Source: Streptomyces sp. MUM 178J
GTDB taxonomy: Bacteria > Actinomycetota > Actinomycetes > Streptomycetales > Streptomycetaceae
Direction of reading: 5' to 3'
NCBI RefSeq assembly: GCF_022414575.1
Contig: NZ_JADWYQ010000006.1
Span: 62,001-126,000, forward strand
Length of the DNA: 64,000 bases
In this document: positions 33,073 through 41,818 of the stretch, piece by piece
Numbering within the stretch: the first letter of the stretch is position 1
Layout of the letters: each line of letters begins with the position of its first letter
Notes under the pieces: generated by a model
The model's input: the letters and a program-made list of their open reading frames with translations, nothing else
Database searches by the model: none
What the model was told of the DNA's origin: nothing
Position numbers and translations under genes: made by a program

Positions 33073-34819
33073 GCTGCGCGGGCCCGGCGCGCAGCCGCAC
33101 CCGCTCGACGCCCGCGCGCTGGCCGCCCTCGCCGCAAACCCCGGCTGCCGCCGACGCGCGCTGCTCGACGGCGCGGGGGTGGACAAGGCGGCGCTCGCCG
33201 CCGCGCTGGGGTCGCCCGCCGCCTTCGGGCAGTCGCAGTTCGCGTTCGTCCGGGGCAATGCCTTCGAGGCGAAGGTCAAGGCGGACGGCGGAGCGGAGCT
33301 GCTCCGGCTGCTGGGCGTGGACGCCCCCGGGGAGGTCCGCACCCCCGATCTGGCGGCCGCCGGCCCCCAGGGGCGCGCCGCACGCACCTCGCTCGCGCTG
33401 CGGGAGGCAACGCAGGCCGCGGCGGAGGGTGGCGCATGGACGATGCTGGACCATCCGATGCTGGCCCTCGATGTGGCCGGATCGCCCGCCTATCTGGAGC
33501 CGGACGCGGTGGTGGTCCGGCCCGACGGCCGCTGGACGGTCGTCGAGATCAAGTCCTTTCCGATGGTCGACGCGGCCGCCGACCCGTCGAAGGTCGGCGC
33601 CGCCGCCCGGCAGGCAGCGGTGTACACGCTGGCCCTGGAGCGGATCGCGGCCATGACGGGCGGCGCCCGGGTGGAGACGTCGGTGCTGCTGGTGTGCCCC
33701 AAGGACTTCTCCAACGTGCCGACGGCGTCGGTCGTGGACGTACGCAAGCAGCTCGCGGTCACCCGACGCCAGCTGGCCCGGATGACCCGGATCGAGGACA
33801 TCGCCGCCGCGCTGCCGGAAGACGTGAGCTTTGATCTGGAGCAGCCGGCGAGCAAGCTGACCACGGCCGTCGAATCGGTGTCCGCGGTGTACGCCCCCGA
33901 GTGCCTGGCCGCCTGCGAACTGGCCTTCCACTGCCGGGACCGGGCCCGCGCGGAGGGTGCGGTGGCGGCGCTGGGGCGCGGGGTACGGGGCGAGCTGGGC
34001 GGGCTCGCGACCGTGGGGGCGGTGCTGTCCGCGGCCAGGGGCGCGTCGGGCGACCCGGACGATCCGGCGGTGGCGGCGCTGCGCCGCGCCGCGGCCCTGC
34101 GGGCGGAGGCGCTGTCCGCGGCGGACCGCCATCCCGGGGGACCGGGACCCGCGCTGCCGCACGCACGCGCAGTCCCGGAACTCCCGGAACGGGTCCACTC
34201 GCGCGCAGTCCCGGAGCGGGACACCGGGATGGCGGCGGTCCCGCACTGCGGTATCCGGGATGTGCCGACCGCGGTGGGCGGGACGGCGTCGGGGACCACC
34301 CGCGGGGACGGCCACACGGCCGATGCCGAGGGTGCGGCACGCCCCGAGACCGCGGCGCCCGGCGCACTGCGCCAGCCTGCGGGCCGCGCCGTCGAGGGAA
34401 GCGCACGGACCGACCGCCCCGCCGACGCCGGGCGCGCCTCGGAGGGCGGTGCCGGACGCCCCTCAAAGGACACGGCCGCCGTCGGCAACCGCGGAAGAGC
34501 CCCCGGGCGCGTGACCGATACCGGGCATGCGGCCGATACCGGGGCCGATACCGGGCATGCGGCCGGCGCCGAGACCGCGGCACGCGCCCAAGGCGCGGCG
34601 GCCGGCGGGTTGCGCCCGCCCATGCGCCGGGCCGTCGCGGGGAGCACGCCGGCCGACCTCTCCGCCGACTCCGGACGCCCCGCGGAGGGCACGGCCGTCA
34701 GCGACCGTGGCAGAACCACGGGGCGGGCAGAGGGACATGAGGCAGCAGGGCGGGAGACATCAGGACGTGAAGGCGGCGCCCCCGGCGCTCGCGGCGTCGG
34801 CGGGGAGGTGCACGGCTGA
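32918..34819 (+). CDS. Cas4/RecB-like PD-(D/E)XK nuclease with predicted Fe-S cysteines
   Basis: The product has 633 residues. The nuclease core is PAYLEPDAVVVRPDG with Asp196, then WTVVEIKSF with Glu210 and Lys212. ARQAAVYTLALERI follows as the conserved motif IV-type helix with Gln. Cys77 (NPGCRRR) before the core and Cys329, Cys333 and Cys339 (ECLAACELAFHC) after it are arranged as the four cluster ligands of Cas4, AddB, AdnB and Dna2. Residues about 400-633 are an Arg/Ala/Thr-rich repetitive tail. The start is uncertain (GTG 32918, or 32894). It overlaps the PAP2 gene. The next gene's ATG overlaps its stop, and an SF1 helicase lies further downstream. Cleavage of DNA ends is inferred. Confidence 0.82.
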   Translation: MSESLDSGPPPQPPQKRNAQRTPKPPSAQAPSALPPTPAAGPTTALRQRLAELRGPGAQPHPLDARALAALAANPGCRRRALLDGAGVDKAALAAALGSPAAFGQSQFAFVRGNAFEAKVKADGGAELLRLLGVDAPGEVRTPDLAAAGPQGRAARTSLALREATQAAAEGGAWTMLDHPMLALDVAGSPAYLEPDAVVVRPDGRWTVVEIKSFPMVDAAADPSKVGAAARQAAVYTLALERIAAMTGGARVETSVLLVCPKDFSNVPTASVVDVRKQLAVTRRQLARMTRIEDIAAALPEDVSFDLEQPASKLTTAVESVSAVYAPECLAACELAFHCRDRARAEGAVAALGRGVRGELGGLATVGAVLSAARGASGDPDDPAVAALRRAAALRAEALSAADRHPGGPGPALPHARAVPELPERVHSRAVPERDTGMAAVPHCGIRDVPTAVGGTASGTTRGDGHTADAEGAARPETAAPGALRQPAGRAVEGSARTDRPADAGRASEGGAGRPSKDTAAVGNRGRAPGRVTDTGHAADTGADTGHAAGAETAARAQGAAAGGLRPPMRRAVAGSTPADLSADSGRPAEGTAVSDRGRTTGRAEGHEAAGRETSGREGGAPGARGVGGEVHG

Positions 34820-36510
34820 TGTCTTTGATCTCCGCACTCGCCAGGCTTGAGGCCGTCGAGGCGGGGCGGGCGCAGCCGCTCGCCACCGTGCGGCACCGGC
34901 ATCTGTCGGAGCGGCCCCTCGTGCTCGTACCGCTGACCACCGCGGGCGAGGCGGGCGCGCCGCTGGGGGCGCTCGTGGGCTCCGACCCGGAGGAGCCACG
35001 GCTGCTGGCGGTGCCACAGCCGCGGGACCGGGATCTGCGGTCCGCGTTCCTGGCGCAGCTGGCGGACGCGGTGCTGCCGCATCTGGAGTCGTACGCCGAC
35101 GATGTAGAACCGGCCGAGCGCAAGGAGACCGACCCCGAGACCGGCAAGCGGGTCACGGTCCAGACCGAGCTGTGCGCGGACGCGCCGCAGCTGATCGTTC
35201 CGAGCCGCGCGGGTGTGGAGTACGTGCGGCTGCTGGGCCGCTCCATGCGCTTCCGCCGCACCGCCGAGCAGGACCCGGACGCCCCCTATCCCGCGCCGCC
35301 CCGGGTGCCGTTGCTCGGCCGCTGGCTGACGCACTACGGAGAGCGGGCACGGGTGCCGGGCTCCTCGCTGCTGCTCGCCGCGACGGACCTGCTGAACCGG
35401 CACTGGGCCACCGGCCAGTCGAATCTGGAGGACCAGCATCTGGGGGCGCTGCTCGCCTGGGTCGACCCCCCGGAGGCGGAGTCGGGCGCGGCGGCCGCGC
35501 TGCGCGCGGAGCTGGCGCGGGACTCCGGGGGGCAGCTGCTGTGTCCCCCGGCGGGCCCCGCCACCGATCCGGCCTTCGACAACCGGCTCCTGGCCCCTGC
35601 GATGGAGCGGTACGACCGGGCGCGCATGGCCCTCGCGACCGCGGAGGACGGCGCTGCGGCGGATATGCGGCTGGGTGAGCTGACCCGTGCGGAGCGGGAG
35701 ATCCGCGAGCTCCTGGCAAGTCAGCTGCGGCCCACGTGGCGGGCGGTGTGGCGGTGCATCGAGCTGCTGCGGGAGCTTCCGGAGGGGCCGCGGGCGGACG
35801 GGCGGTGGACGCGTGACCGGTGGTCGTTCACGGGGCACCGCGACCGGGTCCGGGCGGGCGAGCCGCCGCAGCCGCGGCGGGACGACGCGGTGACGGCGGC
35901 GCAGAAACTGGCCACCCGCGAGACCGCCCAGGCGCAGCTGGACGCCCAGGAGGCTCTGGACGATCCGCTGGTGATGGCCGGGCGCAGGCTGGTCGGGGAG
36001 GCGTTCGCCTCCGAGGTGACGGATGTGGTGATGGCCTGGTCGGAGTCGAAGCGGCCGAGCCCCCGGCCGCTGGTCACGGTCCGCACCGACGACCGGCCGC
36101 ATCTGGGCGGAGACGGTGGCCCCGGTGGAGACGGTGGCCCCGGTGGAGACGGTGACGCCGCCGACGACGGAGCCGGAGACGGAAGCAGCGCGGGCGGAAA
36201 CAGCGCGGGCAGGGGGACGAAGGTGTTCCGCGTGCTGGCCGACGGCAAGTCGCAGACGGCGGAGTTCGTCGGCCGGGAGGCGGACGGCTCACTGGTGCTG
36301 CGGCTCACCGACCGTATGGGCCGCTCCAAGGAGCCCGCCGAGGGCTCCGTCCCGGACAAGGGCGACCGGATCGTCTGGACGCTCTTCGAACATGACCAGA
36401 GGGGCGGCCCGAAGCTGCCCGACCCGGAGGAGACCCCATGGACCCACGGCGGCCCGCCGACGACGGAGCCGCAGCTGCCGGACGCGGTCACGGCGGAGGA
36501 CGTGCTGTGA
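34819..36510 (+). CDS. Unknown protein of the nuclease-helicase operon
   Basis: The 563-residue cytosolic product has no motif I recognise. The N-terminal part (about 1-120) opens with SLISALARLEAVEAGRAQPL and ends with a charged KETDPETGKRVTVQTE stretch. The middle (120-420) is helical with many Arg/Glu. A Gly/Asp linker (about 432-465, repeats of GGDGGP) leads to a small beta domain (about 468-525, with KVFRVLADGKSQTAEFVGRE and GDRIVWTLFEHD) resembling an OB or SH3 fold. The ATG overlaps the nuclease stop (TGATG), implying translational coupling and a complex or ordered pathway. GGGGAGGTG precedes it. Confidence 0.8.
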   Translation: MSLISALARLEAVEAGRAQPLATVRHRHLSERPLVLVPLTTAGEAGAPLGALVGSDPEEPRLLAVPQPRDRDLRSAFLAQLADAVLPHLESYADDVEPAERKETDPETGKRVTVQTELCADAPQLIVPSRAGVEYVRLLGRSMRFRRTAEQDPDAPYPAPPRVPLLGRWLTHYGERARVPGSSLLLAATDLLNRHWATGQSNLEDQHLGALLAWVDPPEAESGAAAALRAELARDSGGQLLCPPAGPATDPAFDNRLLAPAMERYDRARMALATAEDGAAADMRLGELTRAEREIRELLASQLRPTWRAVWRCIELLRELPEGPRADGRWTRDRWSFTGHRDRVRAGEPPQPRRDDAVTAAQKLATRETAQAQLDAQEALDDPLVMAGRRLVGEAFASEVTDVVMAWSESKRPSPRPLVTVRTDDRPHLGGDGGPGGDGGPGGDGDAADDGAGDGSSAGGNSAGRGTKVFRVLADGKSQTAEFVGREADGSLVLRLTDRMGRSKEPAEGSVPDKGDRIVWTLFEHDQRGGPKLPDPEETPWTHGGPPTTEPQLPDAVTAEDVL

Positions 36511-37012
36511 GGCGGACGGGGGCGGTGCGCGTGCCGGATGCTCCCCGGCGCCGGGCACCGGACCGCGCCCACACGCGGTGCTGCGACCACACCCGGGACC
36601 GCGCCCGCGCGGAGGGCCGCATCCGCACGCGGAGCGATATCCGCACGCGGGATTGTGCCAGTACGCCAGGCGGCGACCGCACGCCGGACCGCGTCCGCAC
36701 GCCAGGCTGCGTCCGCACGCCAGGCTGCGTCCGCACGCCGGGCTGCCACCACACGCGGGACCAGACCCACGCGCCAGGCTGCGTCCGGACGCCGGGCGGT
36801 TTCCAGGCGCCGGAGCGGGAGCAGGGCGGCGTTCCCGCCCCGCGCCATGTGCCCGGCCGACCCCGTTTCGCATGCGCCGCAGGCGGGTTCGCCGCCGCCG
36901 GGTTCGCCGCCGCCGGGTTCGCCGCAGGCGACGTCCTCGCGGCCGGGGTCACCGCGAGCGCCCGCGTGTCCGCGAGGGCCGGCCGGTGTGCGGTCCGCGA
37001 AGGAGGCACCAG
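36511..37012 (+). other. Low-complexity repeat-rich gap between operon genes
   Basis: The 18-bp unit gcgtccgcacgccaggct occurs at 36691, 36709 and 36727 and again near 36780. A 15-bp unit gttcgccgccgccgg is repeated at about 36888-36925. One frame (36438-37016) stays open as 192 residues of TPGCVR-like repeats. Its TGA overlaps the helicase GTG, as a coupled gene would, but the composition looks unlike a protein. I leave it uncalled. It may be a degenerated extension of the preceding gene. Confidence 0.5.
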
Positions 37013-38344
37013 GTGAACGCCTTCGATCCCGGCGCGGCCGCTGCACGCGCCACCGAGGCGATCCTCGCCGACACCCTGCACAGCCCGCACCGCGGCGTCG
37101 TCGTCGACTCGCCGCCCGGCGCCGGCAAGTCCACGCTCGTGGTGCGCGCCGCACGCGAGCTGGCCGCGGCCGGTCGGCCGCTGATGGTCATCGCGCAGAC
37201 GAACGCACAGGTAGACGACCTTGTCCTGCGGCTCGCCGAGAAGGACCCGCGGCTGCCGGTGGGCCGGCTGCACAGCAGCGATCCCGACCCGTACGACAAG
37301 GCGCTGGACGGCCTCGACAACGTCCGCACCTCCGCGAAGGCAGCAGATCTCTCCGGGCTCGACGTGGTGATCTCCACCGCCGCGAAGTGGGCGCATGTGC
37401 AGAACGTGGAGCCCTGGCGGCACGCCATCGTCGACGAGGCGTACCAGATGCGCTCCGACGCGCTGCTCGCCGTCGCGGGGCTGTTCGAGCGTGCGCTGTT
37501 CGTGGGCGACCCGGGGCAGCTCGACCCGTTCTCGATCGTCGGCGCGGAGCAGTGGGCGGGGCTGTCGTACGACCCGTCCGCCAGTGCGGTCTCCACCCTG
37601 CTCGCACACAATCCGGACCTGCCGCAGCACCGGCTGCCGGTGTCGTGGCGGCTGCCGGCGTCGGCCGCGCCGCTGGTGTCCGACGCGTTCTACCCGTACA
37701 CGCCGTTCCGCAGCGGGACGGGCCCCGAGGACCGGCGGCTGGCCTTCGGCACGGCCTCGGACGGCTCGGCTGCGGACCGAGTGCTGGACGAGGCGGCCGA
37801 GTCGGGGTGGGGCCTGCTGGAGCTGCCCGCCCGGCACACGCCGCGTACGGACCCCGAGGCGGTACGGGCAGTGGCCCTGGTCGTCCGCCGGCTGCTGGAC
37901 CGCGGGGCGGCGGCGACCAGCGAGCGTTCCCCGGAGCCGATGCCGGTGACCGCGGACCGGGTAGCGGTCGGCACGGCCCACCGCGACCAGGCGGCGGCGG
38001 TACGGACGGCGCTGGCGGAGGCGGGCGTGAGCGGGGTCACCGTGGACACGGCGAACCGCCTTCAGGGGAGGGAGTTCGACGTCACGGTTGTGCTGCATCC
38101 GCTGTCGGGGCGTCCCGACGCGACGGCTTTCCACCTGGAGACGGGCCGGCTGTGCGTGCTGGCTTCCCGGCACCGGCACGCGTGCGTGGTGGTGTGCCGG
38201 GCGGGGGTGACGGACCTGCTGGACGAGCATCCGTCGACGGAGCCGGTGCAGTTGGGGGTGACGGTGAAGTTCCCCGACGGGTGGGAGGCGATGATGACCA
38301 CACACGATCACCTGTCCAACCACAGGGTGCCGTGGCGACCGTGA
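37013..38344 (+). CDS. SF1 (Upf1/Dna2-like) DNA/RNA helicase
   Basis: The 443-residue product has all superfamily 1 motifs: Walker A DSPPGAGKST (Lys39), Ia AQTNAQVDDLV, Walker B IVDEAYQM, motif III FVGDPGQLDPF, motif IV SWRLP, motif V TVDTANRLQGREFDVTVV and motif VI ASRHRHACVVV. The Q(M)DP…GREFD pattern places it with Upf1/Dna2/NAM7 helicases rather than UvrD. It is compact, without a fused nuclease. The GTG at 37013 follows AAGGAGG at ideal spacing. With the Fe-S nuclease two genes upstream, it would make a split Dna2-like pair. Translocation polarity and substrate are unknown. Confidence 0.9.
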   Translation: MNAFDPGAAAARATEAILADTLHSPHRGVVVDSPPGAGKSTLVVRAARELAAAGRPLMVIAQTNAQVDDLVLRLAEKDPRLPVGRLHSSDPDPYDKALDGLDNVRTSAKAADLSGLDVVISTAAKWAHVQNVEPWRHAIVDEAYQMRSDALLAVAGLFERALFVGDPGQLDPFSIVGAEQWAGLSYDPSASAVSTLLAHNPDLPQHRLPVSWRLPASAAPLVSDAFYPYTPFRSGTGPEDRRLAFGTASDGSAADRVLDEAAESGWGLLELPARHTPRTDPEAVRAVALVVRRLLDRGAAATSERSPEPMPVTADRVAVGTAHRDQAAAVRTALAEAGVSGVTVDTANRLQGREFDVTVVLHPLSGRPDATAFHLETGRLCVLASRHRHACVVVCRAGVTDLLDEHPSTEPVQLGVTVKFPDGWEAMMTTHDHLSNHRVPWRP

Positions 38345-38874
38345 TGTGCGCGCCGGCCTGACCGGCGCGGCGTACCGAACCACACCCGCACCCGCAATCG
38401 CGCCCGCGCCGGGCTGCCGCCGGCACGCTGCCGGAGGCGACCCGGGGGCCAGGGGCCTGATCCCCACCCTGATCCCCGATCGATCCTTCCCCTTCCCGAA
38501 ACAAGGACCTCCGTCCCCAGCCCCTCTCCCGCAAGGGGCAGCGGCGGCTTCATGCCGCCGCCCGGAGCCGCCGCGGAACCGCGTCCGGCCGGTCTCCGCA
38601 CAGGCCGCGGAAGCCCGCACAGGCCGGGGGGAGGAGCTACCGCGCTCCGTCGCACCACGGCGGCAGGCGCGGTGCGACGGACCACGGCGGCAGGCGGCAG
38701 GGACCCCGCCCGCGCCGCACGGGCCGAACGTTCACGAGGTACCCGGCCCCTTTGGTCCACCCGCGTTCCGAGCTCACCCGGCAGGGGTCGGGCGACGCGT
38801 ACTTGCGGTGGGCGGGACAATGAGAGGGCAGCGGGGGCGATCTTCGGTGGAGTGGGTTGAGGAGGAGAGTGCGC
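38345..38874. other. Intergenic region after the helicase gene
   Basis: No gene is supported in these 530 bases. The middle (38452-38545) has C-rich sequence typical of streptomycete 3' regions. AGGAGGAG at 38861-38868 is the ribosome-binding site of the next gene. Confidence 0.45.
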
Positions 38875-39213
38875 ATGGCGGAATCCGAGCGGGGCGAGCG
38901 CAGGCTGCGGCCGGCGCCGTTGATCTTCGAGCCTGCGGAGGCCGCCGCCGACCCCGAGCACTTCTTCGATCTGGAGTCGATGGAGGATCCACGCGAGCTG
39001 CTGGCGCGGGCCACGGAGCTCACGCTGGCGTTCCGGGCCGCGACGGACCGGGCCATGGAGTTCCAGGCCGTCGCCGCCGCGCAGCTCGCCGACCCCCGGC
39101 GGTTCGACCGGCTCACCGCCGCGGACATCGCCGCCCGTGCGGAGTGGACCGAGGACTACGCCCGGAAGATGATCGAGTTCGGGCGCGATCTGCTCCGGGA
39201 CGCGACCCCGTGA
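38875..39213 (+). CDS. Small helical hypothetical protein
   Basis: The 112-residue soluble product has an acidic stretch (PLIFEPAEAAADPEHFFDLE) followed by long helices (LLARATELTLAFRAATDRAM, then EFQAVAAAQLADPRRFDRLT and WTEDYARKMIEFGRDLL). The last region could be a UBA-like or HTH-like three-helix unit (TAADIAARAEWTEDYARKMI). The ATG at 38875 is preceded by AGGAGGAG. It is 530 bases from the helicase, so membership in that operon is doubtful. The family is unknown to me. Confidence 0.72.
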   Translation: MAESERGERRLRPAPLIFEPAEAAADPEHFFDLESMEDPRELLARATELTLAFRAATDRAMEFQAVAAAQLADPRRFDRLTAADIAARAEWTEDYARKMIEFGRDLLRDATP

Positions 39214-39216
39214 ACG

Positions 39217-39267
39217 CTGCGCCGTGAGCACGGTGCCGTGAACACGGTGCCGTGAACACGGTGCCGA
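39217..39267. repeat. Short 14-bp tandem repeat
   Basis: The unit gtgaacacggtgcc occurs at 39238 and 39252, with a degenerate copy before. Each copy is partly palindromic (cggtgccgtgaacacggtgc). It follows directly after a stop codon and may help termination. Confidence 0.7.
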
Positions 39268-39441
39268 AGATCCGCCGGACACCCTCGCAGGGCCTAACGG
39301 CCGCACGCACGTGCGGCACTACGCCACTGGCACCGCAGCCCCGCATATGCCGGGGGGCAAGATACCCCCTCCCGCACTCCTGTGTCCGCGTTTTCCCAAC
39401 TCTCGGAAACCGGCTTCTCACTCTCGGTAGATCTTGGAGCC

Positions 39442-40032
39442 ATGACTACCTCGTCTGCCCGGCTCCCGGACACACCCCTCCACGTCGGCCAGGTCACCGC
39501 CCCCGGGGCGGAGTGGCTGGCCTCCGCCGAGGCGTGCCCGAGCGGTGCGCTCTGGGCATGGCGGACGCAGCCGACCGCGCCCGCCGCGCTGCCCTGCGGC
39601 ACGGTCTTCGACGTCGTGAACGCGCCGGCGGTCTTCGGGCGGCGGATGCTCGACCGGCTCTGGGAGGAGGGCCCGGGATCGGGTCCCGCAGCCGTGCACC
39701 GGGGCCGGATGCTGCTCTTCGCCGCGCCCGGGGCCGCCCAGCGACTGCCGTCCCTGCTGCGCTGGGAGGCATGGGGCGACAGCGTGCCGCCGCTGATCTG
39801 CCATGGCGCGGGGGACGCCGTGACCGTTCCGCCGCTGACCCCGTCGGACCCCGCCGGGCCGCGATGGCTGGTGGCGCCGGACACCCGCAACCCCTGGCTG
39901 CCGGGGCCCGAGGTGCTCGTCTGGGCAGCCGTGCGAGCGGCGCGTGCGGCCGGCGCCGCAGAGGTCCGCGTATCGATTTTTCCTCCCGCCGATCAGGATG
40001 CTAAGGTCTACGACGTCAGCAGGCGCCGCTAG
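39442..40032 (+). CDS. Conserved hypothetical protein whose 3' end overlaps tRNA-Lys
   Basis: The 196-residue product has PAALPCGTVFDVVNAPAVFG, RRMLDRLWEEGPGSGPAAVH and RWLVAPDTRNPWLPGPEVLV. The pattern CGTVFDVV…LGRR…DRL resembles the N-terminal half of actinobacterial bifunctional DNA primase/polymerase-like proteins, without a visible catalytic triad. The ATG at 39442 has GGAG 2 bases upstream. Its TAG stop (40030-40032) lies inside the acceptor/D-arm of the following tRNA-Lys gene, so the last three codons overlap the tRNA and the tRNA promoter must lie in the coding region. Confidence 0.75.
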   Translation: MTTSSARLPDTPLHVGQVTAPGAEWLASAEACPSGALWAWRTQPTAPAALPCGTVFDVVNAPAVFGRRMLDRLWEEGPGSGPAAVHRGRMLLFAAPGAAQRLPSLLRWEAWGDSVPPLICHGAGDAVTVPPLTPSDPAGPRWLVAPDTRNPWLPGPEVLVWAAVRAARAAGAAEVRVSIFPPADQDAKVYDVSRRR

Positions 40033-40096
40033 CTCAGTTGGTTAGAGCAGCTGACTCTTAATCAGCGGGTCCGGGGTTCGAGTCCCTGGCGGCGCA
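40023..40096 (+). tRNA. tRNA-Lys (CTT), copy 1
   Basis: The acceptor GCGCCGC pairs with GCGGCGC and the discriminator is A. The anticodon loop CTCTTAA gives CTT at 40057-40059. The T-arm GGGGTTCGAGTCCC is canonical. CCA is not encoded. Identical in all 74 bases to the copies at 56890 and 61896. The first ten bases overlap the end of the preceding coding sequence. Confidence 0.97.
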
Positions 40097-40103
40097 CAGA
40101 CGA

Positions 40104-40141
40104 CAAGAAGGCCCTATCGCCTCGTGCGAGGGGCCTTCTTG
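40104..40141 (+). terminator. Terminator after tRNA-Lys copy 1
   Basis: Stem caagaaggccc (40104-40114) pairs with gggccttcttg (40131-40141) around a 16-base loop. It lies 8 bases after the tRNA and also faces the convergent metalloprotease gene. Confidence 0.8.
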
Positions 40142-40164
40142 CGTACACCGCGCCGTCGGCACGG

Positions 40165-41421
40165 TCAGACCGTGCTGATCCGCACCGTCCACGCGCCCGT
40201 ACGCGTCCGCTCCGCGACCTCCACCCGGGTCCGCTTCCCCGGCGCGCCCGGCGTTGTGAAGGTCTCGCCGACGCCCAGAGGCGCGTCCGCGAGCGGCGGG
40301 TAGACGGACTCGTCCCAGCAGGCCTCGGTCTCCGGGTGGGTGTCGATCACCTGGACGGGGCCTCGGCCCGAGGCCGCCGCCGCCCGTACGCGGTACAGCA
40401 GCACCCCCTCGGTACAGGTCTCCTCGTCATTGCCGGCCGCGCCGCGGGCCTCGACCGCCAGGACCGTGTCAGGGCCGGTCCGCACGACTGCGAGCCGGGT
40501 GCCGAGGCTGCCGCCGGGCGCGGGCGCGGCCGCGATCGGCTCCAGTGTGATCAGCGAGGTCCCCGTGACACAGTGCACGGCCGTGCGGTCCAGCCAGCCC
40601 AGCTTCCACTTGTGCCAGCCGAACAGCTCGGGCGCCATGCCGAACTGGCTGCCCATCACGTCCCAGTCCCCCACATGGGTGTCCCAGTCGCCCTTGCCGT
40701 CCGTCGGCCGGTGGTAGAGGTCGGGTAGGTCGAAGACATGGCCGGTCTCATGGGCCAGCACATGGCGGTCCGGCGGGTGGCGTTCGAAGACCGTGACCAC
40801 CCTTCTGATGTCGACGCCGTCCGCACGCAGCGGCCGCTCGAAGTTGACGACCTTCGTGGCGTCGGAGTCGACGCCCGGAGCGTCCGGGTCGGCCACGAGA
40901 TACACGATGTCGTAGCGGGAGTAGTCGACCTCCGGATCGGTCACGGCGAGCGCGTCGCGCAGATAGGCGCTGCGTCCCTCGGGGCCCCAGTCCCGCCTTA
41001 TCGCGTACGCGGTGGAGGGTTCGGGCATCGTCACCCACCGCGGCTGTGGGTGCGCGCGCAGGGTGAACCCCCCGTACGAGGCCTGGTGGAAGAACTCCGT
41101 GGTGGCCGGGAAGTGGTCGGCCGCCAGCTCGCTCGGCCGGTACCGGGGCGTGGAGTCGGGGAACGCCAGGAAGACCATGACCGCGTCCAGCGCCGCGGCC
41201 GGCCTCGGATAGGCGGAGTTCCAGGAGTCCAGGCCGAGCGAGTGGTGGGCGCCCGTACGGCGCAGCGCGCAGGGCTCCGAGGAGCTCTCGGCCGCTGCGG
41301 GGCCGGCCACGAGGGATGTGGCGGCCAGGGCGATGAGCGAGGTGAAGGCGGCCGCGGCGCTGCGCAGTCTCGTGAGTTCCACTCCCTCGGGTGTTCCCGC
41401 GGGTGCATGCTGACCCTCCAC
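40165..41421 (-). CDS. Secreted M6-family-like zinc metalloprotease
   Basis: The product has 418 residues. A signal peptide (AAAAFTSLIALAATSLVAGP) precedes a catalytic domain with HVLAHETGHVFDLPDLYH: the HExxH zinc motif, the third His, and the F-D-L-P-D-x-Y continuation typical of immune-inhibitor-A/M6 peptidases. DWDVMGSQFGMAPELFGWHK holds the family's Met-turn-like segment. A beta-rich C-terminal domain follows from about 290. It is a secreted protease of unknown substrate. I chose the GTG at 41421, with GGAGG 5 bases upstream; a GTG at 41382 is a possible shorter start. Confidence 0.88.
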   Translation of the reverse strand: MEGQHAPAGTPEGVELTRLRSAAAAFTSLIALAATSLVAGPAAAESSSEPCALRRTGAHHSLGLDSWNSAYPRPAAALDAVMVFLAFPDSTPRYRPSELAADHFPATTEFFHQASYGGFTLRAHPQPRWVTMPEPSTAYAIRRDWGPEGRSAYLRDALAVTDPEVDYSRYDIVYLVADPDAPGVDSDATKVVNFERPLRADGVDIRRVVTVFERHPPDRHVLAHETGHVFDLPDLYHRPTDGKGDWDTHVGDWDVMGSQFGMAPELFGWHKWKLGWLDRTAVHCVTGTSLITLEPIAAAPAPGGSLGTRLAVVRTGPDTVLAVEARGAAGNDEETCTEGVLLYRVRAAAASGRGPVQVIDTHPETEACWDESVYPPLADAPLGVGETFTTPGAPGKRTRVEVAERTRTGAWTVRISTV

Positions 41422-41818
41422 GTGGACCTCCGGCTGCGGAACGAGCGACACCTCTCCCAGCCTGTGCGGAATCGCAGGCGTTTGCCCTGTTCCACTGCAC
41501 CGCCCGGGTGACCGAGCCGGCGCCCGGTCGACACCGAGCCGAGACCGTGGGTCAACGAGCGTCAGGGAGGGACATCCGGCGACACTCCGATGACTCCCTG
41601 AACGTCACATTCAGTCAGTACGGGGATAGCCCCTGTTCTCACCCGCGCAGAAACGATCGGCCCTTGTTCGGGGGCAGTCCGCCCCAGGGGTGAGAGGCTG
41701 GAAGGGCTGCCGGACAAGCCTCTATGCTCGGCACACTTTCCCCCAGTTCGACCTGGCCAGCCTTTCCCGACCACATGTGAACGGCCTGTACGACTCAACT
41801 GCACTGCGGGAGTGAGCG

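Noticed and set aside
32918..34819. Cas4 of a CRISPR system
   Set aside because: The nuclease resembles Cas4 in core and cysteines, but there are no other cas genes or arrays and the partner is an SF1 helicase.
33490..36102. 870-residue open frame on the minus strand over the nuclease operon
   Set aside because: Arg/Pro/Gly-rich shadow. The plus-strand genes carry clear motifs and ribosome-binding sites.
36438..37016. 192-residue frame before the helicase
   Set aside because: Repeat-driven frame with unlikely composition; kept only as a finding because its stop overlaps the helicase start.
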